DNA of 64,000 nucleotides, taken from Blastomyces gilchristii SLH14081. Taxonomy: Eukaryota > Ascomycota > Eurotiomycetes > Onygenales > Ajellomycetaceae. Location: NCBI RefSeq assembly GCF_000003855.2, contig NW_003101679.1, positions 4,487,393-4,551,392 on the forward strand, read 5' to 3'. The notes under the pieces were generated by a model. The model was not told where the DNA came from. It searched no databases and was given only the letters and a program-made list of their open reading frames with translations. The position numbers were made by a program, and so were the translations under genes. Position 1 is the first letter of the stretch; the number at the start of each line of letters is the position of its first letter. Shown here in pieces: positions 12,467 to 25,200 of this stretch.

Positions 12467-14293
12467 ATGCGTTTACTTGTCGTCCTAGCGGCGACGATCT
12501 CGCCTGCATTGGCGTTCTGGCGTTTGCCATGCCGCGGCCGCGTGGGGCTCGGCCCTATCGATCCCATCGTCAATCCTGGAAAACGCTCCGGTCATGTTCA
12601 TGCGCTCCACGGAGCTGGGAGTACGTTCTCCATTTCTGCTGCCTCCATTTCCAGTGTAGGCTGAGGCGCTTGATCTCGGTTCTCTAATCTTTCCTAGATC
12701 TTGGCTTGACCAATACATATGACGAGCTCAGGGCATCTGAATGCACATCCTGTGAAGTGATTGAGGATATGTCCCTGTATTGGGCGCCGGCACTGTACTT
12801 TGAGCATCCGGACAAATCTACAGAGTTGGTTAAACAGGTTGGTGGAATGCTCGTGTAGGTTCACTTCTCAAAGATTTGTCGTCTTGCAAGCAAGGTTCTT
12901 TTTAGTATTGTTTATGATGTTGCCAGCACTGACGCTCAGTAGGTACTACCTTCAACGGCACGAGCCTGGAGAGAAAGTCCATGCGTTTCCCCCTGGTCTG
13001 AGAATGCTTGCCGGCAGCAATCTCCAACGCAACTTCACAGACGCTCAAAAAAACATTGGATTTACTTGCTTGAACTACGACAAGCACCCCGAACCTTACC
13101 ACATTCCTCACAAGTTGCCCGATAAAAATTATATCGATACCAATTGCAAGCATGGCATCCGTTCCGAAATCTTCTTCCCTTCCTGCTGGGATGGAGTACG
13201 GACTGATTCTCCCAACCACAAAGACCATATGGCCTATCCAAGTCGCATCGATAATGGCTTCTGCCCCCCCGGCTACCCCATCCGGCTGGTGTCTATATTT
13301 TTTGAGACGATTTGGGATACCAGCGCCTATAAAGGGAAGGCTGGAAGATTTGTTTTTTCTAATGGTGACCCCACAGGGTATGGCTATCATGGCGATTTCA
13401 TGAATGGTTGGGATGAGAAATTCCTCCAGAAGGCCGTGGACGAATGCACCAGCAACTCTGGAACTGTGCAGGATTGTCGCCAATTTACTCTTCAGAAAGA
13501 CTCCGTGCAGAACAAGTGCAAGATGCGCACTCCGCCAATGCTTGAAGGCGAGAGCTTCGACCGGCGCGCGAATGGACTGCCAGAAAATGTTCCCATTTCA
13601 GACGGCCCCGGCTACGCAAAGCCGGGCACTCCACCCTCAGAAGATCCAGATAAGCCATCGCCGTCTCAAGGTTACCCTCAACCGTCCCCGACTGCAACCA
13701 CTTCGTCTGTAGAGGAGGCCCCCTCATCGTTCCCAACCCAGCCTCCTCCGCCCGTGGAAACCGAGCCACCAGCTGGTGAGGATCCGGACACCAATGAGCC
13801 TCCCGCCGACGACAAGCCCGGCAATGAGCCGCCTACCGATGATAAGCCAGGCAATGAACCGCCAACTGATGACGAGCTAGGCAATGAACCACCTGAAGAT
13901 GACGATTCCGAATGCGAAGCACCGACCGACTACCCCCATTCCGAACTACCAGAGCCCAGCCAGCCGCCCGTTGTCAAACCAGTCGACCCACAGCCCACCG
14001 ACGGGCCACTCCCGTCCGAAACAGAGGCACCCGGCTACTCAACAGTCGATCACCCTTCCGGTTCACAACCCCAGATAACCGATGCGCCCGATGGCGAGTG
14101 CCCCGCCGGAAAGGTCGTGGCAACGAGCTGGTCCACCAACGGCAACTCGGTGTACAAGATTAATTACTATGAGCAATTTGTTGTAACGACCATCACAGCA
14201 GCCGCGGCAGCTGCTGAGACCGCTGCGCCTGAGGCTGGTAGTCGCAAACGGGACCATGTCCGTATGCATAAGAGGCATGCCCATCGTCATTAG
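12467..14293 (+). CDS. Secreted DUF1996 protein with repeat-rich acidic tail
   Basis: Three exons, 12467-12620, 12698-12854 and 12943-14293, give 553 residues. The start ATG opens a signal peptide (MRLLVVLAATISPALAF). The body to about residue 300 carries the DUF1996 signature: GHVHALHG, an ECTSC pair, YWAPALYF, GGMLVYY, a CWDG motif, HMAYPS and the closing WD-CDEC region. The domain is found in fungal secreted or wall proteins of unknown activity. After it come a Pro/Glu/Asp-rich tail with four 10-residue units (13792-13911), a segment with an FVVTTITAAAAAA stretch, and a very basic His-rich C-terminus (RMHKRHAHRH). I see no GPI signal. Intron 2 uses a CAGTAG acceptor, where the TAG rather than the CAG keeps the frame (Met-Leu-Val-Tyr-Tyr). 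Confidence 0.9.
13792..13911 (+). repeat. Four tandem 30-base units inside the DUF1996 gene
   Basis: The units encode NEPPxDDKPG-type decapeptides. The third has ELG and the fourth EDDDSE at the end, so the array decays toward its 3' side. Such in-frame minisatellites are typical of wall proteins and can vary in copy number. Confidence 0.8.
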
Positions 14294-14598
14294 TTTTACA
14301 CCTTTCCGGTAGCTTGAGCGTCCGTTTTTGTTTTATATAACATTTTCAATTCTTGAGGCTCAGCGTGTCTTGTGGCCCCCGGCCTTGGGGTTCCTTGCGG
14401 AATGGTTCCATAAAAAACTGAATAATTTGCCATGGTGAATGTATCTTATCCTACATGATCTTGAAGTACTCAGGTAGTGCTAGCCAAGGAAAAAAAAATT
14501 AAAAAAATTAGAACATGATATCAGGCCAACATTCCAGTCAGTTTCACTTCGTGTATTTATTTGATATAAAATTTGTATGGATTTTGTAAACATTTAGT

Positions 14599-14607
14599 TA
14601 CGGAGTA
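14599..14607. repeat. TACGGAGTA nonamer, copy 3
   Basis: Exact match, about 300 bases after the DUF1996 stop codon. Confidence 0.8.
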
Positions 14608-15055
14608 TAGATTTCATTTTTCTTCATCTTTGCCTGGCTTCATCTATCTCGTTGCTCTAGTTTCTACGTTGACTCCTTTTTCTGAAAATTGCTTTTTTTT
14701 TTTTATTCGCTGTATCAAATGCTACGGACTTCTTTTGCCAATCACATTACTTCCACGCCGCCCTGGATAGACCGTAGCACCTATGATTGAATATCATTTC
14801 CTGCCTCCTGTTTATACGGTGAAGTAGTATCCTATCAAAAGCACCAAGGCACAAGAGAGTGTGACACCAATGGAAATCAGTGAAGATGGGAAAGATCTTT
14901 TGCCTCCACAGATGAAGTAAGTTCTGATGGCTAAAAGAGTAATAGAAGTAAGAAAAAAAAAAAAAAAAAGAGTAGCTATTATGTTTTGTCGAAAATTTCA
15001 TTATTGTTGTATGCTCATATCCTAGGTACGCAACGCCAAGCTGCAAGTGGATAAA

Positions 15056-15082
15056 TTTTTTTTTTTTTTTTTTTTTTTTTTT
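15056..15082. repeat. Poly(T) run, 27 bases
   Basis: Uninterrupted T run; a second one lies 157 bases downstream. Confidence 0.9.
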
Positions 15083-15234
15083 GACAGTTGGCATTTTAAC
15101 TGCGGGAAAGCACGAAAAATAAGAAATAAAGAAATTGCTCTTCGGATAGAATGAGGGACACATCGCACGGGGGTGTGTAAAGCAGAAGTAGCCCAATCTT
15201 TATCCGGATTTTTAGTTCGGGGGTAGGGAGCGCG

Positions 15235-15238
<4 letters not shown>

Positions 15239-15269
<31 letters not shown>
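15239..15269. repeat. Poly(T) run, 31 bases
   Basis: Uninterrupted T run in the same intergenic region, followed by CCCGGGG. Confidence 0.9.
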
Positions 15270-16806
15270 CCCGGGGTGTTTGGCAAAGGCAAGGCGAAAA
15301 TATCATTTGGGGTATATAAGTTATAATTACATTTTTATCGTATCACCGGAGCCGCGAACGTGAGAGGTAACTCATGTCCATGGGGAACATATAGGGCAAG
15401 TCCATATAATATAGATGTGGAGACGGGTATTTATTAAGAAATCTGGGCATCCGGAGCTGGGTTATGATTTAGGAGGGCCCTTTCCAGCTTGGTTTTTCAG
15501 TTCTTCACGGAACAGCTCGATAAATCGCTTGAGGCCGCCCTCTGGCTCTATTTGTTTCGAAACGCAACCCGTCAGTAAATTGGTGCGTCCCTTATTTGCT
15601 TGTCCTTCCTAGGGGTGGTCAAGTTGGGAGGGGGTGGGGGAGAAACTGACTATCGATATTGGTGCCTCCCATATCTTCCGGAGATTTGCCATGTCGAATT
15701 TCCTGGACCTTCCTGTGCACATGCCTCACTGTTCTGTGGAATGCAGGGCTCGATAAAAGCTAGGGCGCAGGCGAAAAGGAGAAGAAGGAGAAAATGTGTT
15801 AAATGTAGAACGAGATTATGCTTGCTTCGATATGCATACTGGGCTATGGGCAGCTTACTCTTGCAGTGAGCCAAATCTGCGAAAGAAGAAGGCCGTGTCA
15901 GCCAAGCGCCTGAGTTAAAAAAACTTGACATTATGACATACCTCAAGAAAACGGAGCCACCACATGCTGTGTTCTATGCAGGTTGTGTGCAGATGCTTGC
16001 TGTTGCCATCCGGCAAGGCGCGATGTTCTCCTTACATGCGGGTTGCAGAGTGAAGTTCAAAGGCGTCTGGAGAAATCCCAGGAAGTGGTCCCAAGCTCCA
16101 GGCTTTGTGGAACGATGGCGACCGAGAACGAGAAGATTTGGACGTTTGTCGATGCGTTGATGGCCGTGGTGGTCCTGGTGGTCCTGGTGTTCGTCCTTGG
16201 TAGGATTGTAACGGTGGTGACACTGGTTGAGTGGCCGGCCCTACGTGGTTTGGCGCTATCGAAGTTGGTGGCGCGTCTAAGAAATAGTCAACTGGTCAAC
16301 CCGGCAAAAAGAAATCATAACTAAAAATATTATTTACCAAGAGACTGACCACTTGCATGCTTCACTCGTCGAGCAAGCCCGCTTTTTCAACCACGGATCT
16401 TCGTCTTCTACACTTCTCTCGCTTTTCCTGTGCTGATAGTTTGCCTGAAACTCTGCTATAAATAGTCGATTGACACCTCTGTCGCAGGGATACCTTGTCG
16501 TTGTTCAACTCGGCTCAGCGCAAACCCCTGAAGTGCCTACATCATAATAGACCCCCGCATTGCAATCCTTCAACACTTTCTCCCTTGAGTATCAGCTACT
16601 CATAACGTCATATTTATAGGTGGCTTGCTGGCTATAGCTAGATATAAGCGCGATTTGGATGCGAAGCTCCAATTGCAAACAACGGCATCACCGGGCTACG
16701 GACTACACAGCACACGACCGCCAGCGGATCGCTTGGCTAAAGAGACCAGCGGTTGGGAAGCAAGCACTAACTGTAAAAGCATGTTTAGAAACTATCTAAC
16801 CAGCTG

Positions 16807-18618
16807 ATGCACGTTTGTTCTGTCATTCCTTTTGCTTCTTGTTCGTGGTTCTGGCGATTCCATTCCATCATCACCATCCAAGTGCAACCACCTATATTTA
16901 CCTCAACCAGGACTCGCTTGCGCGAGTGGACAGCGAACCTGGCACCACAAGTGATAGTGAACAGCTCTGATAGCTGCCCTAGTCCCGCTGCGTTGGATGC
17001 CACATCTCCAACTTCAACAGTGGGCTCTGGCGCTTCCGCTTCCCTGAAAGCCGCCAACAACCCCTCGACTCTTTCCCCGAACTATCAAAGTAGCTATTCG
17101 CGCAACAACTCAAGACATCGCACGCCAAAGAAAATACGAGATCTCCTCGGCCAAGCCAAATCGTTTCGACGTAAAACCGCTGCGAAGATGTCTGAGGCTC
17201 ATTTCCAGTCGCCATTGACCAAACGGTCCCGCTCGGTGGATAGTAGGGCTTCGGGACAGTGGGCGTCGGCTTCAGGAGAAGAGGAGAATGGCAGCATGTC
17301 GACTGAGGATAACGGAGATAAACGGGGCATTCCAGCTTTCTTACATTGCTCAGGTGCAGGTTAGTTACAGAATCATTGGAAGTTGTGTACCAATCAATTG
17401 ACTAATATGTATGTGCTACTGTCTTTTACGGCTTGAACAGAAATTCAGAAGAAATTCAGCGAAATCGAGATGCTCCAAGCGATTAGATTGTCGGGGATAG
17501 GAGGGCCAGCGGGGGGGAATGAATCGCGGAAATGGGTTTTGGAGAATCGCCCAGAGATTCTACCGAGGAATCGATATGTCAATATAAAGGTGTGGTCACA
17601 TTCTCGGATCCATCTTAAAGTGCCGGATGGGGAATGCGACTTTATCAACGCGTCTCCGATTTCTTTGAGCCACTCTAAAACCGGAAACCCTGCTCGCTAC
17701 ATTGCTGCACAGGTAAATACGTGATCCTCCCCTTGCTATTGATCTATTTTTCGGGCGAAGAATTCACTAACCTTTTCACGTCAGGGTCCAAAAACCGACT
17801 ACTTAGAGCACTTTTGGAGTATGGTGCTTCATGAAACCGGAGATGTTGCAGTAGTGATTATGCTCACCCAGAGTTATGAACAAGGCAAAGAGAAATGTTC
17901 GCCATATTTCCCACTGACTATGGAAGAACCCGTGTTCCACCTTTCTCGCGCCGTAGCCGCCGATCCATTTGTAGATCGCAACGGGAATGACGAGGTGGAA
18001 AGAACCTTTGTTGGAAAAGTGTCCCTTCTGGAATATGCCTACGACGACAAATGTCGTTGTGAAATCCGCAAACTCGAACTTAAGCTTGAGTCCCAAACCA
18101 AGATTGTCTGGCATTATCTATTTGCTGGGTGGACTGATTATATGAAGCCGGAGGGCAAAGACCGCGATGCAATCGTCGAGTTGACCAAAGTTACGGCTGA
18201 GAAGGCCGGCTCTCTGGAAAATCCTCGCATTGTACACTGTAGTGCCGGCGTAGGTCGGACAGGAACGTTCATAACTATTGATCACCTTCTAAGGGAGATG
18301 CAGACGGGAAACTTATTGAAGACAACCGACGACACAGATCCGATCTTCGATACGGTGAATCTTCTCCGTGAACAGCGGATACACATGGTCTATACTGAAA
18401 TGCAATACCAATTTCTTTACGATATTCTCAGGGAACAGGCTCACCTTTTCCTCGGCCGGGATAATAATAATACTAATATGCATGACAAGAAAGTGAAGTC
18501 TCCTGGATCCCGCTCGCAGAAGATGGCGAAGTACTCTTCCGACACCCCGTTCGAGCCTACACAGAAAGAAGAGCTAGTTCCCATCATCGACTCTATCCCT
18601 ACCCCAGGCAAAAGATAG
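16807..18618 (+). CDS. Protein tyrosine phosphatase with WTD in place of WPD
   Basis: Exons 16807-17359, 17441-17712 and 17785-18618 give 552 residues. The protein removes phosphate from phosphotyrosine, as do the yeast Pyp/Ptp enzymes acting on MAP-kinase pathways. The N-terminal 200 residues are Ser-rich and basic. The catalytic domain has the pTyr loop (RNRYVNIKVW, then DFINAS), the loop GWTDY at residues 390-394 where the family has WPD, the P-loop VHCSAGVGRTGTF with catalytic Cys427 (codon at 18238), and the Q-loop MVYTEMQYQFLY. The start is uncertain: 16807 is the first ATG in frame, and an internal ATG at 17187 (MSEAHFQ) is the main alternative. The first intron could also use an in-frame donor six bases earlier. 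The tail after about residue 500 is unconserved and charged. Confidence 0.85.
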
Positions 18619-19879
18619 AGGTCTGGAGGCTGCTTATCATTTTTTTCCCCCTTCTTCATTCATAACCCCTTACGCGTTTTGGATACATACCGTAAACTTA
18701 TGCGTTGGTGAACCTTTACGGCAATTATATCCTTCCCATTTTCTCTTTTTTATACATTTTCAACTTTCTACTTACATCGGTTTATTCCTTCCTGCATGTC
18801 CCTTCTATGATCGATTTTCTATGTCTTTTACTTCACCATGTGGTATCTGAGTTTCCGTGGTTATTATTTTGCATTTTCACTTTAACTTTTTTCCGTCATC
18901 CCCTTGTTCCGTCCCATTCTTGGCAACACTTTCTTGCTGGCCCCTTTCTTCCTTTTTTTCTTTTATTTATATCGTCATGACTCTCATAGTGGTTTCTTTG
19001 AACGCACATAATGTTTCGTGAATGACTTGCATGGGATGGGTATTTGAATACATAGAGGAACTCGTCATTCAGATGGATTAGGAGGTTAGGAAAGGATGGT
19101 CTCCCTGATCATCCGCTATGGTTTGCATTTTTTTTTTTTTCTTCGTTATTACTAAATTTCATATTTCTCTACGTTTTCTTATTCCATTTTATTTCCTCTC
19201 TTTCTGAATCGTTCGCTGGAAACAGACAGACGTTGGTTGGCTGGTCCGCCGTCACGGTCGTTCAAGCTAAGTAGTTACAATATTGTAACATCTTGAAATG
19301 TTGAGACAAAAGGCAAAACGATTATAACTGAAACGAAACACGGCCTTGAACATATTATATATACTAGATTGCATTCATAACGGGAACGGTGGGAGGTCAT
19401 TCTCACAGGTATATTTAGTAGTATATTGCCTGGACAGCAAGCGCCCACTTACTGTATTCTTAAGATGCTACCCTCGATCGGACTTTAGGTGAAAGCGGAG
19501 CAAAAAATAATCCGTAAACATGTGCCGTTATGCGCTACATGTGTTTTAGAAAGTTGTATACAGTTTGTCATAAATTGCAATCAAGATGGAGCGAAAACCA
19601 AAAATAATAAAAAATAAATAGAAATAAAAATAAAAATAAAAATAAAGTCGAGAAGCAATATATGAACCCGCTACCCGCTGGAGTATATTTCCCGCTTGCA
19701 ATTCTTTTTTGCCCTTGCGTACCTGTAAGTTGTCGCTTGCTTTCCTTCCTGTCGTACTAAAACAAAAAAATAGATATTTTATCCAGCCAAAAACCCAATC
19801 AATTATCTATTCGCTAGCCCATCAAATCAAACGAAACGAAAAAAGATAGAAGTCGAAAATGGAGCAATCAATCAATTGA
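18619..19879. other. Convergent intergenic region; no gene seen
   Basis: Shared 3' region of the phosphatase and the VanZ-like gene, with CT-rich filler and AAATA repeats near 19600-19650. Nothing coding was recognised. Confidence 0.55.
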
Positions 19880-20724
19880 TCAATCAGGACGTATCTTCCG
19901 GGCCTCCTCAATATCATCATTCCCCGAACTACTCGGGGGAGTCCGTTGCCCATCACCTTCCGCGCTCGTCCTCGTCTGGAAATCGTCATCCCCTTCCTCC
20001 CAATTATCCACCGCATTCTCATCCCAATTGTCCACCTCCTGCTCCAGCGTCCGTGGCGCCCTCGTGACACCTGTTTCCTGCGGACCAAGTCCACTATGAT
20101 CCCCGTTCTCTACACCAACGCCTCCCAGCTCAACATCATCGCCTACTTCGTCCAACCCCGTGCCAAAGCGTGCCTTGCGCCGCCGTTCCAGCATCCGTTT
20201 GTGGTACCATGTACAAAAGCCGACAGCGCCTAGGCTGCCGACGATATTTGCGAGGACATCGAAGGGGTCGAAAGAACGGCCGTTGGGGAGGAGGGCTTGC
20301 AGGACTTCCGAACCGATTCCGAGACCCATTGTGCAGACCATGATGGTCAGGTGGAGGGTGCGTCGGCGTGTGGTATCCAGGACCCAGTAGAATGTGAGGG
20401 AGAGGAAGAAGAAGGTTACGAGGTGGAGGACTTTGTCATTGGGTTGGAGAGAAGGACGGGTGGAGGTGGGTGATTTATTCTTGTCATCTCCGCCTGGAGT
20501 CGCATTGTCGCTATTTGGAAGGAGGCCGACGTAAGCGGATAGGAGGCAGAGGACAGCAAATGCGCCTGGGTTCACAACGATGTTTTTTTTTTTAGAAGAT
20601 AAGCGTAGCAGTGAAAAGGCTGAAGGCATGCATAAGGATGGGGGAGGGCCTGTAGATACTGGCGTGGCCCAGCATGAAGGTGGACACATTACATACCAGC
20701 GAATGGGTAACGTATCCGCAGCAT
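19880..20724 (-). CDS. VanZ-like small membrane protein
   Basis: Two exons: a 28-base first exon (20724-20697, MLRIRYPFA) and 20565-19880, giving 237 residues. The intron has a GTATGT donor at 20696 and a CCCAG acceptor. The second exon is open further upstream, but splicing gives the conserved-looking N-terminus RIRYPFAGAFAVLCLLSAY. Four membrane helices are predicted: residues about 8-25, 55-70, 78-95 and 112-128. The motif DKVLHLVTFFFLSLTFYW followed by GSEVLQ and RSFDPFDVLAN is that of the VanZ-like family, which is widespread, of unknown function in fungi, and named after a teicoplanin-resistance protein. The C-terminal 110 residues are acidic and probably cytoplasmic. It is divergent from SPT7 across 653 bases. 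Confidence 0.8.
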
Positions 20725-21377
20725 GGCAGTAGCTTAATTGTGTGGAATTAATGTGCAGAATAACAAAATTCCCGTGGATGTGCGTACTCCACTCTATAGT
20801 TGTGTGGTTCTAGGGAAAGCTTATGATCGTGGGAGAAAGCGTGCGGGTGAGATGGCGGATGACGGGGGTTCAGTAAGCAGATGACAGCAGGCCGGAAACC
20901 TGGATGGCCATATCTTTTGGTTTGGCGAAGCGGAGGAGATATGAGGAGAGAAGTTTCGTGTGCACCGTAGCAGTGGATATGATAATTAGATCTGATATAT
21001 ACTCTTGTCTGCGGAGTCTTTGCCGTGGTTGTTGTGTTTTGGTGTTCCTCCCGCCGTCAAACCTTCAAGAGCTTCCTGCGACTGTCCCAAGGTCCCGTGA
21101 CCCGCGCCGATGCTGATATTAGCTGAGCAAGTTCACGTCTTGTCACCTCCGCAAGAATCTCCACCAAAGAAGCCCGGTCGTCTGCCATCGATAACGCGAC
21201 ACATCCATCATTTCCGGCCCCAGATACATCGCCGGATGGTTTATGCCGATCCTGGCTTTCGTTTGATACCGCTTTTGCACCTCCCTACGTGCCGTTGCTG
21301 TCGCTCGCTGAACTGGCTCAAAAGCGTGGAGGGACGACCCCCCTCGCCCACCCCAGTGCTGGGGGTTTGGAGCGGTA
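20725..21377. promoter_or_regulatory. Divergent promoter region, VanZ-like gene and SPT7
   Basis: 653 bases between two start codons in opposite directions. The right half is GC-richer and may contain the SPT7 leader. I found no clear TATA box. Confidence 0.45.
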
Positions 21378-24300
21378 ATGTCCATCGGCCAACACCACAC
21401 CTGGCTACCACCAGGCCATCTCCGACCTCCCGATGACCACCATGATTCCCACCCTTCTATCAATGGCCTCTCTAAAGTTCCCTCGCGACCCCGTACTCCT
21501 CAGATGCGATTCCGCGGTAGCGCAGACGGGGCGCAATCTGGAAAAATGATATCCGAAGTTGATACCATCTCCGAAGAAGACCCGCTCGTTGCTTCTTTTC
21601 GAGACTGCTATCAGAAAGGCGAAGCGAAAATTAGCGCATTATTTAGTTTTGGAAAAGCTCCTGATTCCGGGGACAATGACCCTGAAGCTGTTCAGAATGC
21701 CGAGGAGGTTACTACCGCGGCCGACGGTCAAGCGCAATCTTCAGTTCCGCCTCGGAAGGCAGCACGGAAACTGGACGAAGATGACTACGACGACTACGAC
21801 GACGATGATGAAAGCGAAAGCGCTCTCCCTCCTCCCTCCTCCCCGACCAAATCGAAACCCACTGCCGTTCGATCGGAACCAAACACCCTCCCCTCACCGC
21901 CTCAAAAACCATCGATCACCCTTACAACCTCGTCAGAGACCCCGAAAGAATCAGGGAAGCAGTCATTAGAAGATATCCGCAAAAAATTAGAAGAGGATAA
22001 GAAGGCAACTGAAGAAGCTGCAAAGCGAAGCTTCCATACCCTGTTTTATACCCTAGAAAATGATCGGGATGCTATGCTGGACCAGCAAAGACTGGAGGAA
22101 TCCGAGAGGCAAGTCGAGGCGGAAATGTCCAACCAGGGCGCCAACAATGCGAATTCCTCTAATGCTACAACCTCTGGCCACGGAACTTTGAGCAGCGCGA
22201 ACCTTGGCGCCTCGAGCTTGACCCTAAAGAACCTAATTGCACGAATAGATAAGAAACGCAATGAAGTCCAGGCTTCAGATGCTGAGCTTCGAAGTCTGAT
22301 GAGCGAAGTAAGAAAAAACCGAAGTAAATGGGCAAGCGAGGAGAAGGTAGGTCAGGAGGAGCTTTACGAGGCCGCGGAAAAGGTTCTCAGCGAATTGAAA
22401 GCTATGACGGAGCACTCTAGTGCTTTTTTGACGAGAGTGAACAAACGGGAAGCTCCTGACTACTATAACAGTGAGTCAACTTTTTTTTAAATCTTTCTTT
22501 GTTGTTGTCGAGGCCAAATCCTTACTGACTATCCTAGTTATCAAACGTCCGATGGACCTAGGGACAATGACCAAAAAACTCAAGGCAGTCCAATATAAGT
22601 CGAAACAGGAGTTCGTAGAAGATCTCAATCTCATCTGGGCCAACTGCCTAAAATACAACGCCAACCCTGAGCATTTCCTTAGAAAACATGCGCTCTACAT
22701 GAGGAAGGAAACGGAGAAACTTGTCCCTTTGATACCAGATATCATCATACGAGATCGTGCTGAGGTTGAAGCTGAGGAACGAAGACTACAATTGGCTGAG
22801 CTGGATGGCGCCGAAGAGAGCGACGATGAGCCGATTATGTCGTCCAGAGGTCGCAAGGCTCCAGGGATGAAATCTAAAAAGCGGGTAGGAACCGGTAGAA
22901 CAGCCCCTGGAAGTCGCCCTGAAGCTACACCTGTGGCCGAGAATAAACCTCAGGGCGTGACCACAGTGCGTGCAGAATCGGATACGGCTTTGGAGGGAAG
23001 TCAGAATGGATTTTCCACCCCGCCCCCTGGCACATTGACTCCTCTTGGTTCAAACGGCCTCGGTACTGGTGCTGCTGGAAGTCAAGGTGATGCAATGGAC
23101 ATTGATTCATTTGGTGTTCCTGTCAACTCAAGTGCGTCGTCGCGTCCAATGCTCGAGTTTGAGGACCCCGAATACAAAATATGGAGACAAGTTACCAAAA
23201 AGGACAGGGCCCTTCTTGCCGCGGAGCGACATCGACTTTTCAAGGGGGACAAGCTGAATTCTGATGAGCCGGCTTTGTTGAGAACAAAGGCTGGGATGAG
23301 GCGGTGGCTCCGAAATCAGAGACAAGCCATGGAGGACAGCGACAGACTTGCTATTGCGGGTCCACATTCCAAAGAGGCAGAGACCACCGGTGAGACGTTG
23401 GCGGAAGGAATTGAGGAGGAGGAAGATAAAATGCTGCCCGACTACTATGATACAATGTCGGGAATTCCGGACCTCCCTGAACAATTACACTGGATTGAAG
23501 ATTCTGAAGGCAATGTTGTAGATCCTTCGGAAGAGTTTCTTAGAATCCTTCCTAAGGGGTATTTCACGGCGCCCAAGAGCAAATTTTCTCAAAAAATGGA
23601 CGCGAACATGCGTCAAATGCAGGAGACCAGGAAAATCTGCTCGAAAATAGGAATCGTTAAGCAGATGCAACTTCAATCTCAGGTATGTGTTCTTTCACCT
23701 TTTGCTTCCTACCAAGTCAACGAATGACATATCTAATATCTGGTAAAGATGTACCAAAACCAATTCCAGAAATACAATCCAGAGCCTTTTGTCGAACGAG
23801 ATGTCCCAACCCATGTGATGAATGACGAGGGTCCTGTCATAAGCCCATGGGTATGTAGAGCAGCTCTCCAACGCTCTGTTGGGAAAATCTTCTACAATGC
23901 CGGGTTCGAGGAGTATCAGCCATCTGCTCTTGATGCTGTTACGGACGTCGCCGCCGATTTCTTCTATAAAATTGGGTCCACACTCAAGACATACATGGAA
24001 TCTCCCAAAGTGCCACGAGCTGAGCAGTCCACGACATCGTCCTCCCAATGGAAATCACCCTACATGGCGGAAGAGATGATTCTACATACGCTCCAATCCG
24101 TTGGGACAGATGTAGAGTCGCTTGAAAGCTACGTTAAGGATGATGTAGACCGGCTCGGCCAGAAACTCAGCGTTATACATGAACGTATGAAGAGCCATCT
24201 CACTGAGTTGCTTCGACCGGCCTTCACCGATACATCTGGCGATGGATCCAGCGCTTTCCACGACGGAAGTGAGCAATTCGTCGGCGGCGATTTCGCGGAG

Positions 24301-25200
24301 GACATCGATGAGGATTTCTTTGGGTTCAAAGAACTGGGCCTTGACAAGGAGTTTGGACTTGCCAGTTTAAGTGTACCGCTTCACCTGCTTCAGAACCGGA
24401 TGTACAGTGCACACCAAGCGCAGAATACTAGGTATGTTACCACCAAATCTACCTCATCTTTGCAACAGTATTCATATAAACTGACTATTCATTGCGGTTA
24501 CAGCTCGTCGCAAGCGTCCGCTGCATTGTTTCCACCACCACCCCCGTACCCACGAATATCCTTACAAACACTGCCTTCGCAAATCGGACTGGTACAAAAC
24601 TTCTTTCTTGCCAAGCTTCATGCCAACAATGACGAGCCTTTGGTGGAGGATCTTGAATTACCTCCTAAACAGAGGCCGACGGCAGCCAGGCCGCGAGTGC
24701 CCGCATCTGGTAAAATCCCCCAAGCCCCTCTGGGAACTGGGGTAAGTTCCAGTCCTCAGAAGCGACCCGCTCCACCTGCAGGAACAGGTGGTGGTTCAAA
24801 GCCAGGGGGGCCAGAACCCAGCAAGAAGAAATCCAAGAAGAATAACGGTACTGCCGGCGCTTCGACTTCAGAACCAGGAAACGATGAATCCGCAAACCTG
24901 GCCAAGGGCACTACGAGCTCCAAGACTCTTGGGAAGCAGAAAGCCGGCTGTACAACCACCGACAAGGCCGCAGTAACTTCATTGAAGAAAAACAAGCCCG
25001 AGACATCTGCAGATGGCGTGGTTGCAGAAAGCGATTCCGAAATACCCCCTTCCGCTAATAACAGCAACAACGACATTAAGATGAATGGTTCGACTAGTGC
25101 AACGGTAAATGGAGCGGATCAGCCGGACCTTACAGCGGGTGGTAGCTCTTCTGTAGGCGGTGGTGGCATGCTTAGCCCCGAGAGTATGAATACACAATGA
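21378..25200 (+). CDS. SPT7: Spt7, bromodomain subunit of the SAGA coactivator
   Basis: Exons 21378-22470, 22538-23682, 23749-24431 and 24504-25200 give 1205 residues. Spt7 scaffolds SAGA, the histone acetyltransferase coactivator, in the nucleus. Visible parts in order: an acidic stretch ([14 protein letters not shown], about 135), a Glu/Lys coiled coil (about 200-250), the bromodomain (about 320-430, with [17 protein letters not shown] and the acetyl-lysine Asn in [11 protein letters not shown]), a long central region with [12 protein letters not shown] and a Leu/Pro-rich [18 protein letters not shown] motif, a histone-fold domain after the third exon boundary ([34 protein letters not shown]) that pairs with Taf10, and a Ser/Lys-rich tail. 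The third intron (24432-24503) is 72 bases with no stop, so an unspliced product would be in frame. Confidence 0.95.

Larger units (their letters stand above)
14294..16806. other. Intergenic 2.5 kb; no gene seen
   Basis: Contains two long T runs and AT-rich filler. A frame at 15983-16324 (+) encodes one hydrophobic helix but has no other support. The right part should hold the phosphatase promoter and leader. Confidence 0.5.

Noticed and set aside
12902..13483. Minus-strand open frame of 193 codons
   Set aside because: Antisense shadow of the DUF1996 gene; no start context or domain.
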